A DNA stretch of 64,000 nucleotides from Gibbula magus (lineage: Eukaryota > Mollusca > Gastropoda > Trochida > Trochidae), in the NCBI GenBank assembly GCA_936450465.1, contig OW388304.1, positions 7,694,700 to 7,758,699 of the forward strand. The letters run 5' to 3'. Numbering within the stretch: the first letter of the stretch is position 1; each line of letters opens with the position of its first letter. Under the pieces are notes generated by a model. That model saw only the letters and a program-made list of their open reading frames with translations, was not told the DNA's origin and made no database searches. A program made the position numbers and the translations under genes. Below, in pieces: positions 24,001 through 39,000 of this stretch.

Positions 24001-27000
24001 CGAGAAGGAAAATTCAACTTTTAGGCCATCCCATAAAGCTGAAAGATAAAGGACGGACATGAACAAAAGTGACGCTAAGTTCATTTTAAAAGTCATTGAA
24101 TGGTGTTGATGGACTTCTCATTGCATAGTTCTTTAATTAGATAAAAATGGATAGAGTTAAAAGTTGCCTAAAGATTCCTGGGCCACTACTCTCAAAAGCA
24201 TCCTTGGGATATCTGAACTTCTGTCAAAAGGCTAGGATCTATCTTAATTGGGACACTTTTGAGAATTAACACTACTGAACATACTATTTGATCAATCGAG
24301 GGCATGCAATATGAGTTTGCAAAAATTGTCCTTGAGAAATCCAAAGGTGTGGTGTATAATAATTGTATTCAACACTACTTTCTTCTCAAGTCTTTTCCTC
24401 ATGGTAACATAGGCAACAGTTTTTGAATTTTTAAAAATGAACTTGCAAACGCTGAGTGTTTTTCTTCATTCATGTTTTTTCATTCAAAACTTTCCAATCG
24501 TATTTCTTTTTTATTACACATATGAATTTGAATGCTAGTGAGATACAATATACTAGGGGTGCTTCCCATAATGGTCGATTGTAGTAAAAGGGAAGTAACT
24601 CCCTTATCTCACAAGTAAAAGCAGCTATAAAATCACATCAGTATCTCAAGCAGGGACAGTATAATCTATCTACAATCATAAATTCTGTCGTCAATGGTCG
24701 TATATCAAATAAACTCAGAAGCAAGTACCAATGTATCATGTTTTGTGACTCTTTCCTACAATCTTTCATGACTAAACGCTATTCTAGATTGTGTTTCTTA
24801 CTCAACTAAATATATTCATCACTCAATCTAAATCTTAACTTTTGAGGTTTACTGTTAACAGTATGACAAATAACGTGCTATTAAAGTTGAAGAGATATAT
24901 TCAAGAAATCTGAAGTTGATCAGAGAACTTGCAGAAAGGCTATCACTTTCACCAACTTCTGTTGACCACAAAATCCCCCCTCTGCTCCATAAACCCCCTT
25001 TACTTCTCGATAACCCCCCTCCCCACCCAACCCTGCCTCCCTTTTAACCCCCCTCCTTCACCTCCTACTACAAACAAGTGAGTGACTGTCTTCACTGCCA
25101 CGCCCTATTCAAGACATGTGCTGTGTCTGATTCACGAGTGAAGTGTCACGGACTGTTAGCTAGACTTCACCACGTCTTCTAATTGTTCTAGTTTTAACAG
25201 TTGCTCATCGGATAATCTGTTTCAAAGTATATTTTGATCAAACCATTCATTATTACAGGAGTTCAAAATGTCTTAGTCATCTGGAGTCATCGTTAAGATT
25301 CAAAAGATCTTCAGCCTAACGTCTGTAATTTGCATGAATAGCAGCATAATCACCCCAACAGATATAAGAAGTATAATCTTTTGACAAAATGACCTGCCCA
25401 GAACACACTATCCATTGTGTGATTGATATCTATATTATATAATATAAAGAGGCTGTATTCCACTGTACCACTGTAATCACCTCTGTAGTTTTATACCTGC
25501 CACATGAATAATGCAATGTTTTATCTTCTATGTATACATATTTTAATTGCTAAGAGAGACATAAAGTAAGTCTAGTTGAGAGTTCTTTATCACATTGATC
25601 TCTCTGAATACTGTACAGGATGCATTTGTGACCTTGTACCAATATTTTGTATGTGGTCATCAATTAAGACTCAAAACATTTTAGAAACACCAAGAGAGAC
25701 TGAACATAGTCTAACTCCTGCTCTCTGTAAGTCCTAGTTGATCCAGTTGATCCAGTTGATCCAGTTGATCCAGTTGATCCACGTAGAGTTTGCGTTTGGC
25801 TCCAGAACCTTATATGTAATTCTGGTTCTAACTACTGTTACGGGCAGTCAGTGAAAACTTGTGTCAAATATGTTGTCATTTTTGCTATAATTTGTTTATC
25901 CCCGCCGCCAGATATAGTATTTGGCTGCGTCCGTCCATACGAAATGGAATAACTCTACTATTCACTGGATTCTTTTCATATTTTGCATATGGGTTCATCA
26001 TAGGAAGAGTAATGTTGTAAGGTTTGTGACCTCGACCTTAATTTTAAGGTCACAACGAGACTTTGTCATTTTACCCTTGTCATATTTTACACATAGCTTC
26101 TCCAAGGGAAGACAAAGGGTTGATTAGATTTTGGTGACCTTGACATTATTCTCACGGTCACAGCGGAGCTTTGACTTTTTTGACATGTTTGACAGTCGAT
26201 TTTGCTGATCTTGACATTATTTTTCCATTTTGAAGTATTAATTTGCGGTCACCTTAGTGACAACTACTTGTTTTTTTAAGAAATATTGTATTTGTATGTC
26301 TGTTTTGGATGATCGACATAGTTCCTACTTAAAAGTTGTAATTGACACACTAAATGCTTTTGCATTAAGTTAAAACTATAAATTTACCATTTTGATGCAT
26401 ATACCGGTGTAAAGCCCAAAAATATACCCCCATTTAAACTACCCCCATGTAGATTCATTTAGATTTCCAGAATCTGCCCCTGACAGTTTTCTACCCGCAG
26501 GGGTAGATTTTCAGATTTTACACCGGTAAAAATATAATTCAGTCATATAATATTACCATTATCATGTGTCCCCTGTTTTCTTTCTGTTGTTTCTATCGAA
26601 AGATTTTGTATCATTTATTTTTTCATCAGTATTAAAATCAAACCAGATTTTGAGCCACTAACAGACATTAGCTAAGTCTAGCTGTCTCTCTATAAAGCAC
26701 TGGTTGCTCTAGTTCTAGTGGTTTATCCCCACCTTCCCTCTCCCCTCTTTACTGGTAGTTTACTGCGGGTGCTTTCTTCTGTCAACTTACTTTGAAGTCG
26801 TTACTCAGGTAAGTATTATGAGCATGTTTATCTCGTCACAGGTGAAAACTTCAGTTTCAATGTGTTTGAATTGTCAGTTTGTCACTTTGACATTTACACT
26901 TCCATGCATGACCTCAGTGGGTTGTATGCTGTGAAGCTGAACGAAAACACCTAATCTTTATGTACAGTTACAATATGAGCTCAGAAATTTATAATCTTTT

Positions 27001-30000
27001 TATAAGTTTTGTCATTTCCTTACAGCTTCGTTCCTTAAATATATATATTATAGGTCTTCTTGAATTGTGTATGATTTATAATGAGGAAATATGTCCCTTT
27101 CACTTGCATAGTTTGTTTATGTTTGAGCTTTGAGAGTTAAAATTATAGGAGGTTTTGTTGTTAAAGTTTGATAACCAGTGAAATTGATGAGATAATTTGT
27201 CAAAAAACTGTACAGTCCTTTTTTTTTATTGGATCTTGTGGTTGCCTCATGCAGTTTTACACATTTACAAACATTTGTTGTTTTAGAATTTTAGAACTAA
27301 TTTCTATTATGATTGTGTTATTTTTGAATTTTCATATATATATTTGAATTTGTGAATAATAAATGAAAGAACAGACTCAGCAGATGATATTAATTTCACT
27401 ATTATTCAACTCACATAAAGGTCCATTCGAAAATGTGAAAGAGTTTCAGAGGAAGTGAACTTTGATAGTCAATTTCCTCTCTTTTTTGTTAATAGTTCAT
27501 TTTGAAAGTATACCACCCGTAGAAAGTCATGGAGTGTAGGATTTGTAAACAAATTATCTGCTCAATAGGTTATCCCATGTATTCATTTCATCTTGATAAT
27601 AGTTTTATTTAAATATATTTCTTGTGAAATAAGAAAACTTTGATCCTTTTGTTGCATTCATTTCATTTCATGCTCAATTTGTTATTTATTTACCAGGATA
27701 AATATATAGTATCACAAATAAATAAATGTTCAGGTTTTGCATTTTTATACTATAAGAAGGAACATTAACCATATTATGTCAAAATTAAAAGCTATTGAAA
27801 TATACAAGGGAAGTCAAGAGTTACTCTATCTGAAGTATTTGTGTTCATATTGTTGTAATCCCTTACATTGACTTCCAAATATATTAATGTCCCAAGGCAC
27901 AATTTTTATTCATACCATTGAGGTGTAATATGTATTACTAAAAATAGTTTTAGATATAAACCTAATCTTGATATCTACAAATGGAAAAATCAAGTTTTAT
28001 TTACCTGCAAACTAAGGTCAACATTTAAAGAAAAGGTATCAATGAATAAAAGTTACCAGTTAAAAAAGGTATAACCAAACTTAATTTCTTATTTATGATA
28101 TATGATATTTTTGGTGTGTACAAGTCAATGTCATTTAGATGCATGAATACAAAATAAAGTTTCTCTAGATATACAGCCCAAAATTAAATTATGATCCATA
28201 TGAGTGGAAAGATAATTTGATTATCTTCAAGTTTCACAAGTCAGTGAAGTATACTCCTGGGTTTTCTTCACATATACTATTAAGCAGCAAGTCGTTTAGC
28301 AAGGTGTCCAAGATTGACATTGCTAAAGGAGATGGCAAATGTCTAAGTAAATAGTTTTGTGTGTCTACAGTTAGACTTACCAGCAGTCCACTCTGGTTAT
28401 TCAATCCTCACCTTCTCTTCAAAATTTGTGAATTATTACAATGAAATTGAACATCCAATTTGCAATTTGTTTACACACAGTGATGGGGCAGGACTATAGG
28501 ATCAGTTAAAATAGCTACTGCATTGTCCTATATCTGTATCTGTAATGATATATTAACTGATGATATTGACTAAGATCCAGTCTATCCAAGGGTGAAGCTA
28601 GGTCCACGTATATAATGTAGATGAGACTGAATATAAAACCCCATTATTCAGACAATAATGTCCATCTATTTGAAGGAAAGAGTCATTTAATGTATGCAGA
28701 GAAACACTGTGACTCTCCAACATCTTTGAATAGTGTCTAAATATCAACAATAAATCTTCTTCTTAGACTTATATTAGGAATTGCTCAGTAGACTCATTAC
28801 TTTAAGTATAAAGTAATAGATTATTGCCTTATACATGAAGTATAAAACATTTATTAACTTTCATTTGTTGTATTTTCACTGTAATTTAACATTAATTCAG
28901 CATAATATTATCGATAATTCCAAATATGATAGGGTTTTATCACTGATAATCAGCAGTATTAAATAAAAAAATAAGTTTTACAAAATTAAAATAAAATTCT
29001 ATAATTATTATTATTAAACTATGGTAGGTAGTAGGTACTTTTTGTATTTTCCTGAGAAAAGCTGCCCTAATTGTTGATACGGTTGAATGGCAGCATCAGA
29101 TTGACATGTTGAAAGTGACCACTGACCCATGACATGAACAAGATTATGATAATGTACATTTCAGTGTAGTTGAATATATCCTCATGCAGATGAGGAGCTG
29201 AAAATTTTTTCCTCAGGATTTGTTGTATAGATCACCATGAGGAGAGCTTGAACATGTCTAGTAAGTTTGAGATTTGAGTGTGATGTTTCTCTTAGTGTAC
29301 TGTGTATATATAACTTCTGAGAAGAAATCGTCATCTTCACGAGATCAGATATATTGCTATTTGAAGAAAAAAGTCAAATGTTCTGTTTGATATATTTCCA
29401 AAACTAATGGATAACTTGAATGTGACTGATCACAGTAAACATGTCGCGTCATGCTATTATTTCATGCTGTTAAAGATGGTGTGATATCTTTGTGAAAAAA
29501 TGAAAAGAATGTTTTTATTCTAACTTGTAAATGCAGTATTTCAACACTGAAATTTCCTGTAAACAGATCACTGAGAATAGTAAAGCTTTCATTAATTCCT
29601 TAGCTAAAATGTTTATTTTGCGATGAAGATTTCAACAGGTTTTAAATAATATCTATGCTTTTGTCACACTCTTTAGAGCTATTTCTACAATTAGGTGGAC
29701 ATTCACACGTCATGATTTTACAAAGGCAATAATTCATTCATTTTACTTCCCAATGTGTTATATTAATTTTTATACATTACAATATGCCCTTCACTATTGA
29801 AGTCATACTTTTTTTATTCGAACTGTCCATTCATTCATTCATTCATTCATTCATTCAATACATGTCAATATCCACAGGTTTTAAGATATTACTAAAGCAT
29901 TCATTTATTTTAGTTTAGTCAACTTCTCTTGATATTCTTTGCATGATACACATACCAAAACCTTTATGCATACAGTTTCTCATTCTGGCTTTGATACATT

Positions 30001-33000
30001 TTAAAAATGATTTTATAGCATTTTATAAATTGTCATGATAATAAAGTAATAATTATATGAATATTCAGCTTCTTTATGCATAGACTGCCTTAGTCATGAT
30101 TAGCCAGCTATCAAGGAGTTTAATATCTATAAAATTGTGTACTTTGTGTTTATGTGTACAGTGTGATTTCACAGCATAACAGAGAGAGTTGAATTCTTAT
30201 TCACCTCACAAAACTTAACATGCAGTGACATTTTATGCACATTTAAAAGCAGGTTTATTTGCCAAGGGGTGTGAAAAGCTATTCTTATAGGATTGCTTTT
30301 AACATTCTGGGCTAATGGTGGATATGTGATAGGTCGAGATGAAAGTATTGATTAGAGAAATTAGGAGCAAATAGATTTAGGAAGCAATATTCAGAACTGT
30401 CAAAGTTTATAAATTTGATTATACAAACAGTTATAAAAAAAATTATGGAGATATATCCTGTAGCATTGTTTTGGATTTGGATCATACTATATGAAATGTT
30501 ACAAATTCTTGTACTTATTTTTGGTATCATATTGGAGATACTGTGATCTCAAATATAACAATGTTACATTTGTCCACTATCTAACATTGCTGTGCTTCTA
30601 TTGAGAGAGAGCTTGTGTAAGATACCAAAATGATGTCATATCTATTTTGCTCAATGGCATGACAATGTGACAACTAAATGAGCAACCACTTCCAAATAAA
30701 CAATCCCGTTCCATATAACAACCACTCCCAAATAAGAATCCACCCCAACCCACCCATCCCCCTTATAAGCGTGCCCTTCCCATATATGCATCCCCTCCTA
30801 CAATCCCATATATGCATCCCCTCCTACAATCCCATATATGCATCCCCTCCTACAATCCCACTGCAAATCCAAGCATGTAAACACCTTCTCCCTCTTTGAC
30901 ATAGCAGCAGCTGTATTTTATTAGTCATACACATTTTGTGGTAATTAACTGTTCTTGAAATCGATCTTATAACAATGAAATAATGTACATTTCATCAATC
31001 CTCTGGTATATGGGGGGTGGGATAGCGCAGTGGTTAGCATGTTCGGCTTCGGATCAAGGGACACGGCAACTTTGTCTGCAGTAGAGAACTGTTCTACACG
31101 CAGTAAAGTTTGGGTGCAATGCTACACTGAATTTCAGCGTAGTACCACCCATGGTTCGCTAGTTCCAGCCGATGCTCGCAGGTTTCACCACAATGCATAG
31201 CCACATGGCGTTGCGGGCTTTCTCCCTGCCATAATACTAGCATCCGCGATATAAGTGAAATACTCTTGAAAGCGGCGTTAAACCCCAACTCACCGGTATA
31301 TGAATAAGAAACATGAATAATAAATCAAGACTACATCTTTCCAAACCATCACCCAATCCAACACTTCCTTTGTCCACTGTGTACCAAGTCTGTTTGTTTT
31401 GTTGACTATTGTGTATGTTAACTCAATGATGGCGTATAGACTACATTATGTTGTATTATTTTCCAGGAAGAGTAATGCTCATGATGAGGAAGTGAGGAAG
31501 TTGTACGAAGAAATGGAAGTACAAATAAAAACGGAAAGAGAACGGATACTAAAAGAGGTAAGTCAAGGTGCAGTTTATTTATTTCATGTAAATACGATTC
31601 ATACATTTTTGCAGACAGTTTTTAAGCCTGGTTTCATAACAATAAGGGACAGAGTGAAAGTGATTTTATCTAAAACATATCATATCAAATCTTTTAACAT
31701 TGAACTCTAAAACTATATCTATTGATACCAACACAAAATACCTGCTTTGTTGCATATTTAAAAACTGAATATTAAATTATTAAATTAAAATTACTTTAAA
31801 TGATTTTTAGCTCATCTGGCCTGAAAGGTCCGATGGGCTTATGGCATGGGATGTCGTCCGTCCATCCGTCCGTCCGTCCGTCCGTCCGTCTGTCTGTCCG
31901 TCCGTCTGTCCGTCCGTCCGTCCGTAAACTTTTCGCTTTTTCGACTTCTTCTCCAGAACAAATGACTCCAGAGAGCTGAAATTTAATGTACAGACTCCTT
32001 GGCTGAAGGGGATACTAAATTGTAAATTTGGTGACCCTGTGACCCCAAATGTGGGTCACAGGGGTCATAACCTTAAAAGCTATTTTCATCTTCTTCTCCA
32101 GAACCAATGACTCCAGAGAGCTGAAATTTTATGTACAGACTCCTTGGCTGAAAGGGATTCTAAATTGTCGATTTGGTGACCCTGTGACCCCAAGTGTGGC
32201 TCACAGGGGTCATTACCTAAAAAAAACTATTTTCATCTTCTTCTCCAGTCCCAATGACCGTAGAGAGCTGAAATTTTATGTACATACTCCTTGACTGAAG
32301 GGGATTCTAAATTGTAAATTTGGTGACAGTGAGACCCCAAATATTGGGTCACAGAGGCAATGACCTAAAATGCTATTTTCATCTTCATCTCCAGTCCCAA
32401 TGGCTCTAGCGAGCTGAAATTTTATGTACAGACTCCTTGGATGTAAGGGATTCTAAATTGTAAATTTGGTGAGTCTGTGACCCCAAATATGGGTCACAGG
32501 GATCATAACCTAAAAGCCTATTTCAGTTTACAGCATCTTTCTGAGATTATATGTGCACTTAAATCAGTAAGTAGGTAAGGGAGGTAATTTTAAAGAAAAC
32601 AGCTGAGTTAAAGGCATTTCATATTTCTGATGTGAGAGTTCTAACATGTGCTTTGAGAATATAATATGTCTGATGAAAAAGAGATATTTAGAATTTAAAA
32701 CTTAGAATTGGAGGTCTAACAAAAATTATAAGTCATATTTTATCTTTGTCTCACATTTCACATATGAGTAATTATTTGTATTTTGCAAGTGAATTTGCTG
32801 ATAAAGGTACACAAGTCTAAAAGTATTCTAAAGACTTAATACAGAATCTTTTATTAAATCTAATATTATGTTCTTTGTAATTTAAGAGTAAATAATGGAG
32901 TTTTTTAATATCTCATGATATTGTGTAATTATTTGGAGAATTAATTAATTAATTAATAAGAATTTCCAGTACGAGTCAATTTGGTATAACTTATTTATAT

Positions 33001-36000
33001 CATATTTTATACTTTATAACTGATTTAGTTTTCTATTAACTTTGCAGTTAATTTTATTCAATAGGAACAAGAAATGAGATAGATGTCTACATCATGGACA
33101 TGTTTAATGTGAATCTATTTGAAATGAGAACTATTGAATACCCTTTGAAGGAATAACTTGAAGAGGAATTAAATTTTTTCATTTTACATGAGATATGTGA
33201 ACTGAATATGACTAGTGATGACTGGTGATAACATTGGACTATAAAAGAAGTAGCTATATGAGATTGTGACATCACACCTATTTTCATCATCTTCTCCAGT
33301 ACAGAAAAATAATTAATTGTAGTAAAAAATACTGCATCTAACATATACATTTTACTGGCTGTGAGTCCAGTGTCTGCATGTTATGTAATTGCATTGTGTT
33401 GACCTCTTCCTGGCAGAAGAATGAAAACTGATAGTTACACAGAGGTTTCAGGTTACTTCAAACTTCTGTGCAGCACTGTGTTATCATAGACTGTGCGTGA
33501 GACTGCTTTAGTCTTCCACTGACTCTTAAAAAGAATTTATTCATAGAATATCACCATTTTATCAAATATTGAAAAGGAGCCTATAAGAAATGGTGAAAAA
33601 GAATTTACTAAAAAAAATTCACCAATTTATTAAGTATTGAAATGGAGCCTATGAGAAATGGGATTTTCAAAAACTGAGGCTCCTATTCATTATGTAATAA
33701 ATGTTGGTATTGCCATAATGCAATTAAGAATTAAAACAATATAATGCAAAGGTGTATGATATTCATAACGAATGTTGATTCATGTGTAACCAATTTTGAT
33801 AATAATTAGCAGGGGTCATGACCTAAAAATGTTTTTTTCATTTTCTTCTACAGCCCCAGGCCATTATTTCAATAGCTTACAGTGGTGAATTGTATGCAAA
33901 GAATTGTACCCGGTATATTCATTATTATATAATGTGTGTACGATCTTAAAAAATAGTATGATCTCTCCACCACATTATTATATGTTTGATACCAGCAATT
34001 TATTTCCAAGCTTTGTGTTGCTCTTTCAACACATATATATAGCAGATTGGCAAAGTTATGGTAACAAAATATTTTTAAACTGCTTTAATCGTTTCACTAC
34101 CTAGATTCTTATTACTACATTCCATTATCTGACCATTGCTATAAAGTCCACTCCATAACATACCCCACTTATTATCTCCTGATGAGCTACAGAGGCCATG
34201 GCTCTATTTTTTAATAAAATAGTCAAACTCTATACCTGTTTCTATCTATCTAAATATATGTAATTTCTTTTTTTTGGGGGGTGGAATAGCACAGTGGTTA
34301 GCGTGTTGGGCTTCGGATCAAGAGGTCCGGGGTTGGAATCACGCCAGGGGCACGGCAACTTTGTCTGCAGTAGAAAACTGTTCTTCACGCAGTAAGGTTT
34401 GGGTGCAATGCTACACTGAATTTCAGCGTAGTACCACCCATGGTTCGCTAGTTCCAGGGGATGCTCACAGGTTTCACTGCAAAGCATAGCCACATGGTGT
34501 TGTGGGCTTTCTCCCTGCCTTAATACTAGCAGCCGCTACATAAGTGAAATACTCTTGAAAGCGATGTTAAATCCTAACTAACCTCACCTCACCTCGCCTC
34601 TCTTTTGTTGACGCTGGACTATTTTGGCACTAATTTGCCTCAAAATTTTATGAAATATTATAATTAATTAATATTCAAAGAAAACATTTAAACCTCTATC
34701 ACTAAAGCTGCATATCTTAGTTGTGCCCCTCCTGATAACGAGCAAGGACAACAGGAAATAGTGGTTGACAGGCCCATGGCTTGTGGACAGAGGAATGCTT
34801 TAGACTTACTTCAAGCCCTCAAAATGTAAAATATCTTTCAGTAAATACTTTGAAACACTTTCTGAGGAAATATAGAGATTGTCAAAGATTTATGAATACT
34901 TTTACTGGTTTGTGGTAGTTTGTCATTGACAGTAGATTGAGTTGAGAACATGGACAAAGAGTGAGAAAGACCTGCAGAAAGTCTAGACTAATGCAAGTAT
35001 TTGTTTATGGTATAACTGTATAGACAGTGTTAGATAGGAGCTGCTTGCTGGATATTCTCTGATATACCAGGTTTGTGTCTTGTTTGATAACTGTCTTCTG
35101 TGTCAAATCTTACGTTTTTGTTATTTGTATTTATTAGAAGTATTTATTTATTGGAGACCAAGAGCTTACTGGAAATGTACTGTGTTTCAATATTCAGCTG
35201 AAAAATTAGAACAAAATGTTCAGTATTTAATTGATAAATAGTCTATCCAACACTGTGATATTAGTGACATCTAACTCTGTTTACAGAACTCTCTTCTTCT
35301 GGAGGTTGTTGCACAAAACACCCTAACACTAAGGTTCACCTCACTATTACAACCAGTTCCTCTAACATTGCACTAAGACTCCCTATAACGAGTTTCATGC
35401 TTTATGCAATGGGACCCAGGTCACTTAGAGGAAATGTTCAATAGACATATATTGTGTGAGTGGTTGATAGGTTACTGGGACAACCATTTAAATGCTGGTA
35501 CGTGGTACTGGTGCCTGACTCCAAAGCATACTGTAGGTTTGGTTCATGTAGTGTCTTTAAAGGGGCAGTAGTAGTAATCAGGTTAAAAAATGAGTTTACA
35601 TGGTTCCGTAAAGTCATTCGAAATAATAAAATGTGTTCACAATAAAATGGCCGCCATGCAATATTTGCTTTATTCGCAACTTGGTTTTTACCACTTCAGA
35701 TAATTGGTTTGTGTAGTAAGATGTTTTACCATCTAAAGTAAATAAAAATGACATTAACTATCATTATAAATGGGAAGTTTGAAAAAATAAAATTTGCAAA
35801 AAATGTGCTACTGCCCCTTTAAAGTGGACTCAATTTGAAAAAGATCTAGAATCGGTACTCTTGGAGATTGTCACCTTCCCAACATAACACTCATGATATG
35901 AAATTATGTATAAGTGTATCTGAATATGCGCAGGAGCGAGCGAGGGAGAAGCAGTTGCGGCAGGAGATGGAGGAGGAGATATTTGAGAAGGACAGACAGC

Positions 36001-39000
36001 TGCAGGAGCTGCTACAGAAGCACCAGGAGGTAGGACATGTCCATCTTCCTATGCAGGGCTTGGTTTCTGCCTTGTTTCATCTCATAGCTGTTCTTGGAGG
36101 AATTAAACATTCACCAACTCTGTGATAGTTTGATGAGGTTTTATTCAGAAGGTAAATCAAGTCTTCTGCCTTCAATGATGCCACAGCTATTAATGGTAGC
36201 ATTTAACCCATATGCCATGCAAGATCAAGTGCAGATAACTCTTTTTCTTTCTGCCATGCTCTATGCCATATAGGTCTTTTTGGCTTTATTGAAATATGCA
36301 AACTTGTACATAATCTGTGGTTGTTAAACTTTGGATAGCCAACCTATTAGCCTGTGAGTAGAAATCTGAGATTGTTCCTGTCATAGCAAGTTATGATTCC
36401 TGAAAATTGCCAGAGATAAGGATTGAAAAACTGAATGGAGCAACCCCCTTTCTCTTCTTTTTCTGCCTCCTTGACCCATGTACTGTAATTATGTGCGTAG
36501 ATGGAGGACCAACTGTCCACTCTCAACATGACCGATGTGGAGACTAAACAGGAGAATGAGAGACTACACAAGGTAGGCAATAAAGAAACAATGATACAAA
36601 ATATCTCTGTTCAAGTTAGAAGGTAGTTTTGACATTAATGAATCCTAAAATGTGTTTGATTTAGTTCATGTTTGTGTCATGTCTGAATATATTGATGAAT
36701 GTAGTTAATACTTCATTATTTTCATTAAAAAGTGTATCACCAATTGCTGACCTCAGAACAGAAGCAATATTGAAAAGCTAAAATTTGGCATTGAAGCCAC
36801 ATTTATATAGCATTATGCAAATGAAATAATGAAATAATTTGTTTTTCTCCCATGGGTCAGGAGAGGTGAGTTTGAGTTTCCATAAAAGTTGCATTTGTGT
36901 TCCCATCATTTCCAATCATTAGTATAAAACTGTTTGACCCATCCTCACTAATTGTGATATATTGTCTCTGCACATCATACAGATGGGCTTTTTGGGGGGT
37001 TTGAGCTTTTCCTCAAATTTTTGTTTGTTTCCATGACAACAATTTCAATTATTCATTTTCAAGGGTAATAACTAAAAAGATAAATTGTTTAAAGTTTTTA
37101 ACCCTTATCTTGCTAGCCCCGGCATGGTCCGGGATAGCCATAAACAATTCCGAGGTACCCCTTACCGGATCCCGGGTACTCTCTCCCAGGGAGCTAGCTC
37201 CCTCCGTGAGATGCGAGTCGAGATGTCTCAGGGAGTCGCTCCATGAGAAGCTCTGTATTAATGCCTCGCCGTTCTCTACGAAAATGAGTTTTTGTCCATG
37301 TCCGGTCGAAATATCCAGTAAAAATCACACCAAATTGCGTGTGCATTGTTGACCCGTAACATATCAATAATTAGCTTTACACAAGGCCAATTTTTCGGGC
37401 ATCGCCCCGAAGCCTAATCTCCCTTGGGGCTAATTATCACCCACGTGTTTGCATTGCCCCGGGCCTTACAGACCTGACACTATCTGGCTCACATCTGGCG
37501 ACAGTGTTCCTACGGGAACATATAGCGATAATCCACCTTACTCGCGCACTTCATATCATGTTAACCAATTGATTGTTTTCAAAAGATTTTGCGCCAAAAT
37601 AAAGGGGAAAGAATGGCCTACAATCCCATATAAAATATGCTAAAAAAAATAAAGACACAGCAAGCGCCACTTCATATATTTTGAAACAAGCAGTTCACAG
37701 CTTCTTGCACAAATTATCACTGCTAAACTACTTAATGCATTTTTATATTTTTTATATGACAATAAACAGAAAAGAATGATCATTTATTCCATATAAAATG
37801 CGCATATTTACTCACAGAAATATAGATACAAGTTTACCTTTTTGAGGGGCATGTAAAACCAAACAACACTCAAACTAATCAACATACCGGTACTTACATC
37901 AGATATGGTTCAAGGTTAGCATTTATTGGAAAGGTCAAACAACATGACCATATTTGGGTTGACATGTGCTTATTTGTCAATCGATTCGAGATTATGATTT
38001 CTTTGAAAAGTGTGATGAATGCTGTAAGTATGTTTGCAATGCCGCATCATAAATGTTGTCAGTTTTTACCATTTCATAGGTGGAAATAAAGACAAACTTT
38101 ACATGGCTATAGAATCATAACCAAAGGTCGCATTCTAATAATTTTTCTATCATTGTGAAGCCAAACAAAACGTTTCGTATTTACAATTTTAAAGACAATT
38201 TTTCGAAAGTAATAGAATAAAAACGAAAAATCATAAAAAATTTCATTCAAAGATGTGGGTATGAATTAACCATTTTTGTACAGGTGCCGCGACCTGGATT
38301 TGTATATAACGCTCGTATATAGTCCCGTTTTCACCATGTAAACATGATATATTTAGTAAAAGCCTGGAATATTCCGCCAGCAGTGCCAATTACTGCTTTA
38401 GCCAAAATACGGCTGCGAGCTAGATGGTCAGAACTCAGAATATTCCGCCACAGGAGCTAAAATGGGTAAAATAGAAATACGCAACTAAAGGGTTAAGGTG
38501 TATTGGTGGAAGGGGAAGAGATCTGTTTTTACGAGTAAGACCACATTCTAGTTTTGTATGTCTACGATGTTCAGGAGCGAGAACGTCTGCAGGAGCTGGT
38601 TGTGACATCCCAGGAGAACCTGGAGGAGGCGAGATCGTACATCTCACAGCTCCGTCAGCAGGACAAGATGACCAACAAGGAGAGAGCCAGGTGGGTTTAC
38701 TGGGAGAATCTTATATGTGTGGTGAATATACAGAATCTCACCCAAGTGTCTTCTGATATCAAATATATCAACACAAGTTGAAAAAAGTTACAAATATCCG
38801 AGGCTTGCAGAGGATATTTTTACTTTTATCAACGAGTGTTCATATATTTGATATCGGAAGACACGAGGGTGAAATTTTATTTATTATCCAAAATCATTCT
38901 TATTACGTTTCAATGAACATAGTGTACATCTCTGAGCACAGATCTGCCATTTGACTTGCAATGCTGTGATGTCATAACATTGTGAAGTCATCATGTTTAT

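Larger units (their letters stand above)
23934..31466 (+). other. Intron 3
   Basis: 7.5 kb, AT-rich. Beyond the repeats listed separately, 23934-25730, 26530-29820 and 29870-30770 show nothing recognisable apart from a C-rich patch near 24975-25070. Confidence 0.8.
31558..35933 (+). other. Intron 4
   Basis: Carries one long AGCTCATC-family copy, a scattered unit of that family at 33805-33870, a tail-like fragment at 34180-34215 (GATGAGCTACAGAGGCC), a SINE and a TTAA element. 32535-33800 and 34605-35550 show nothing recognisable. Confidence 0.8.

Noticed and set aside
32049..32294. 81-codon ORF with repeated peptide ([12 protein letters not shown])
   Set aside because: Translation of the period-147 dispersed repeat, frame maintained by chance.
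31023..34345. tRNA genes suggested by A and B boxes
   Set aside because: No anticodon stem or cloverleaf, and long shared non-tRNA bodies show that they are SINE heads.
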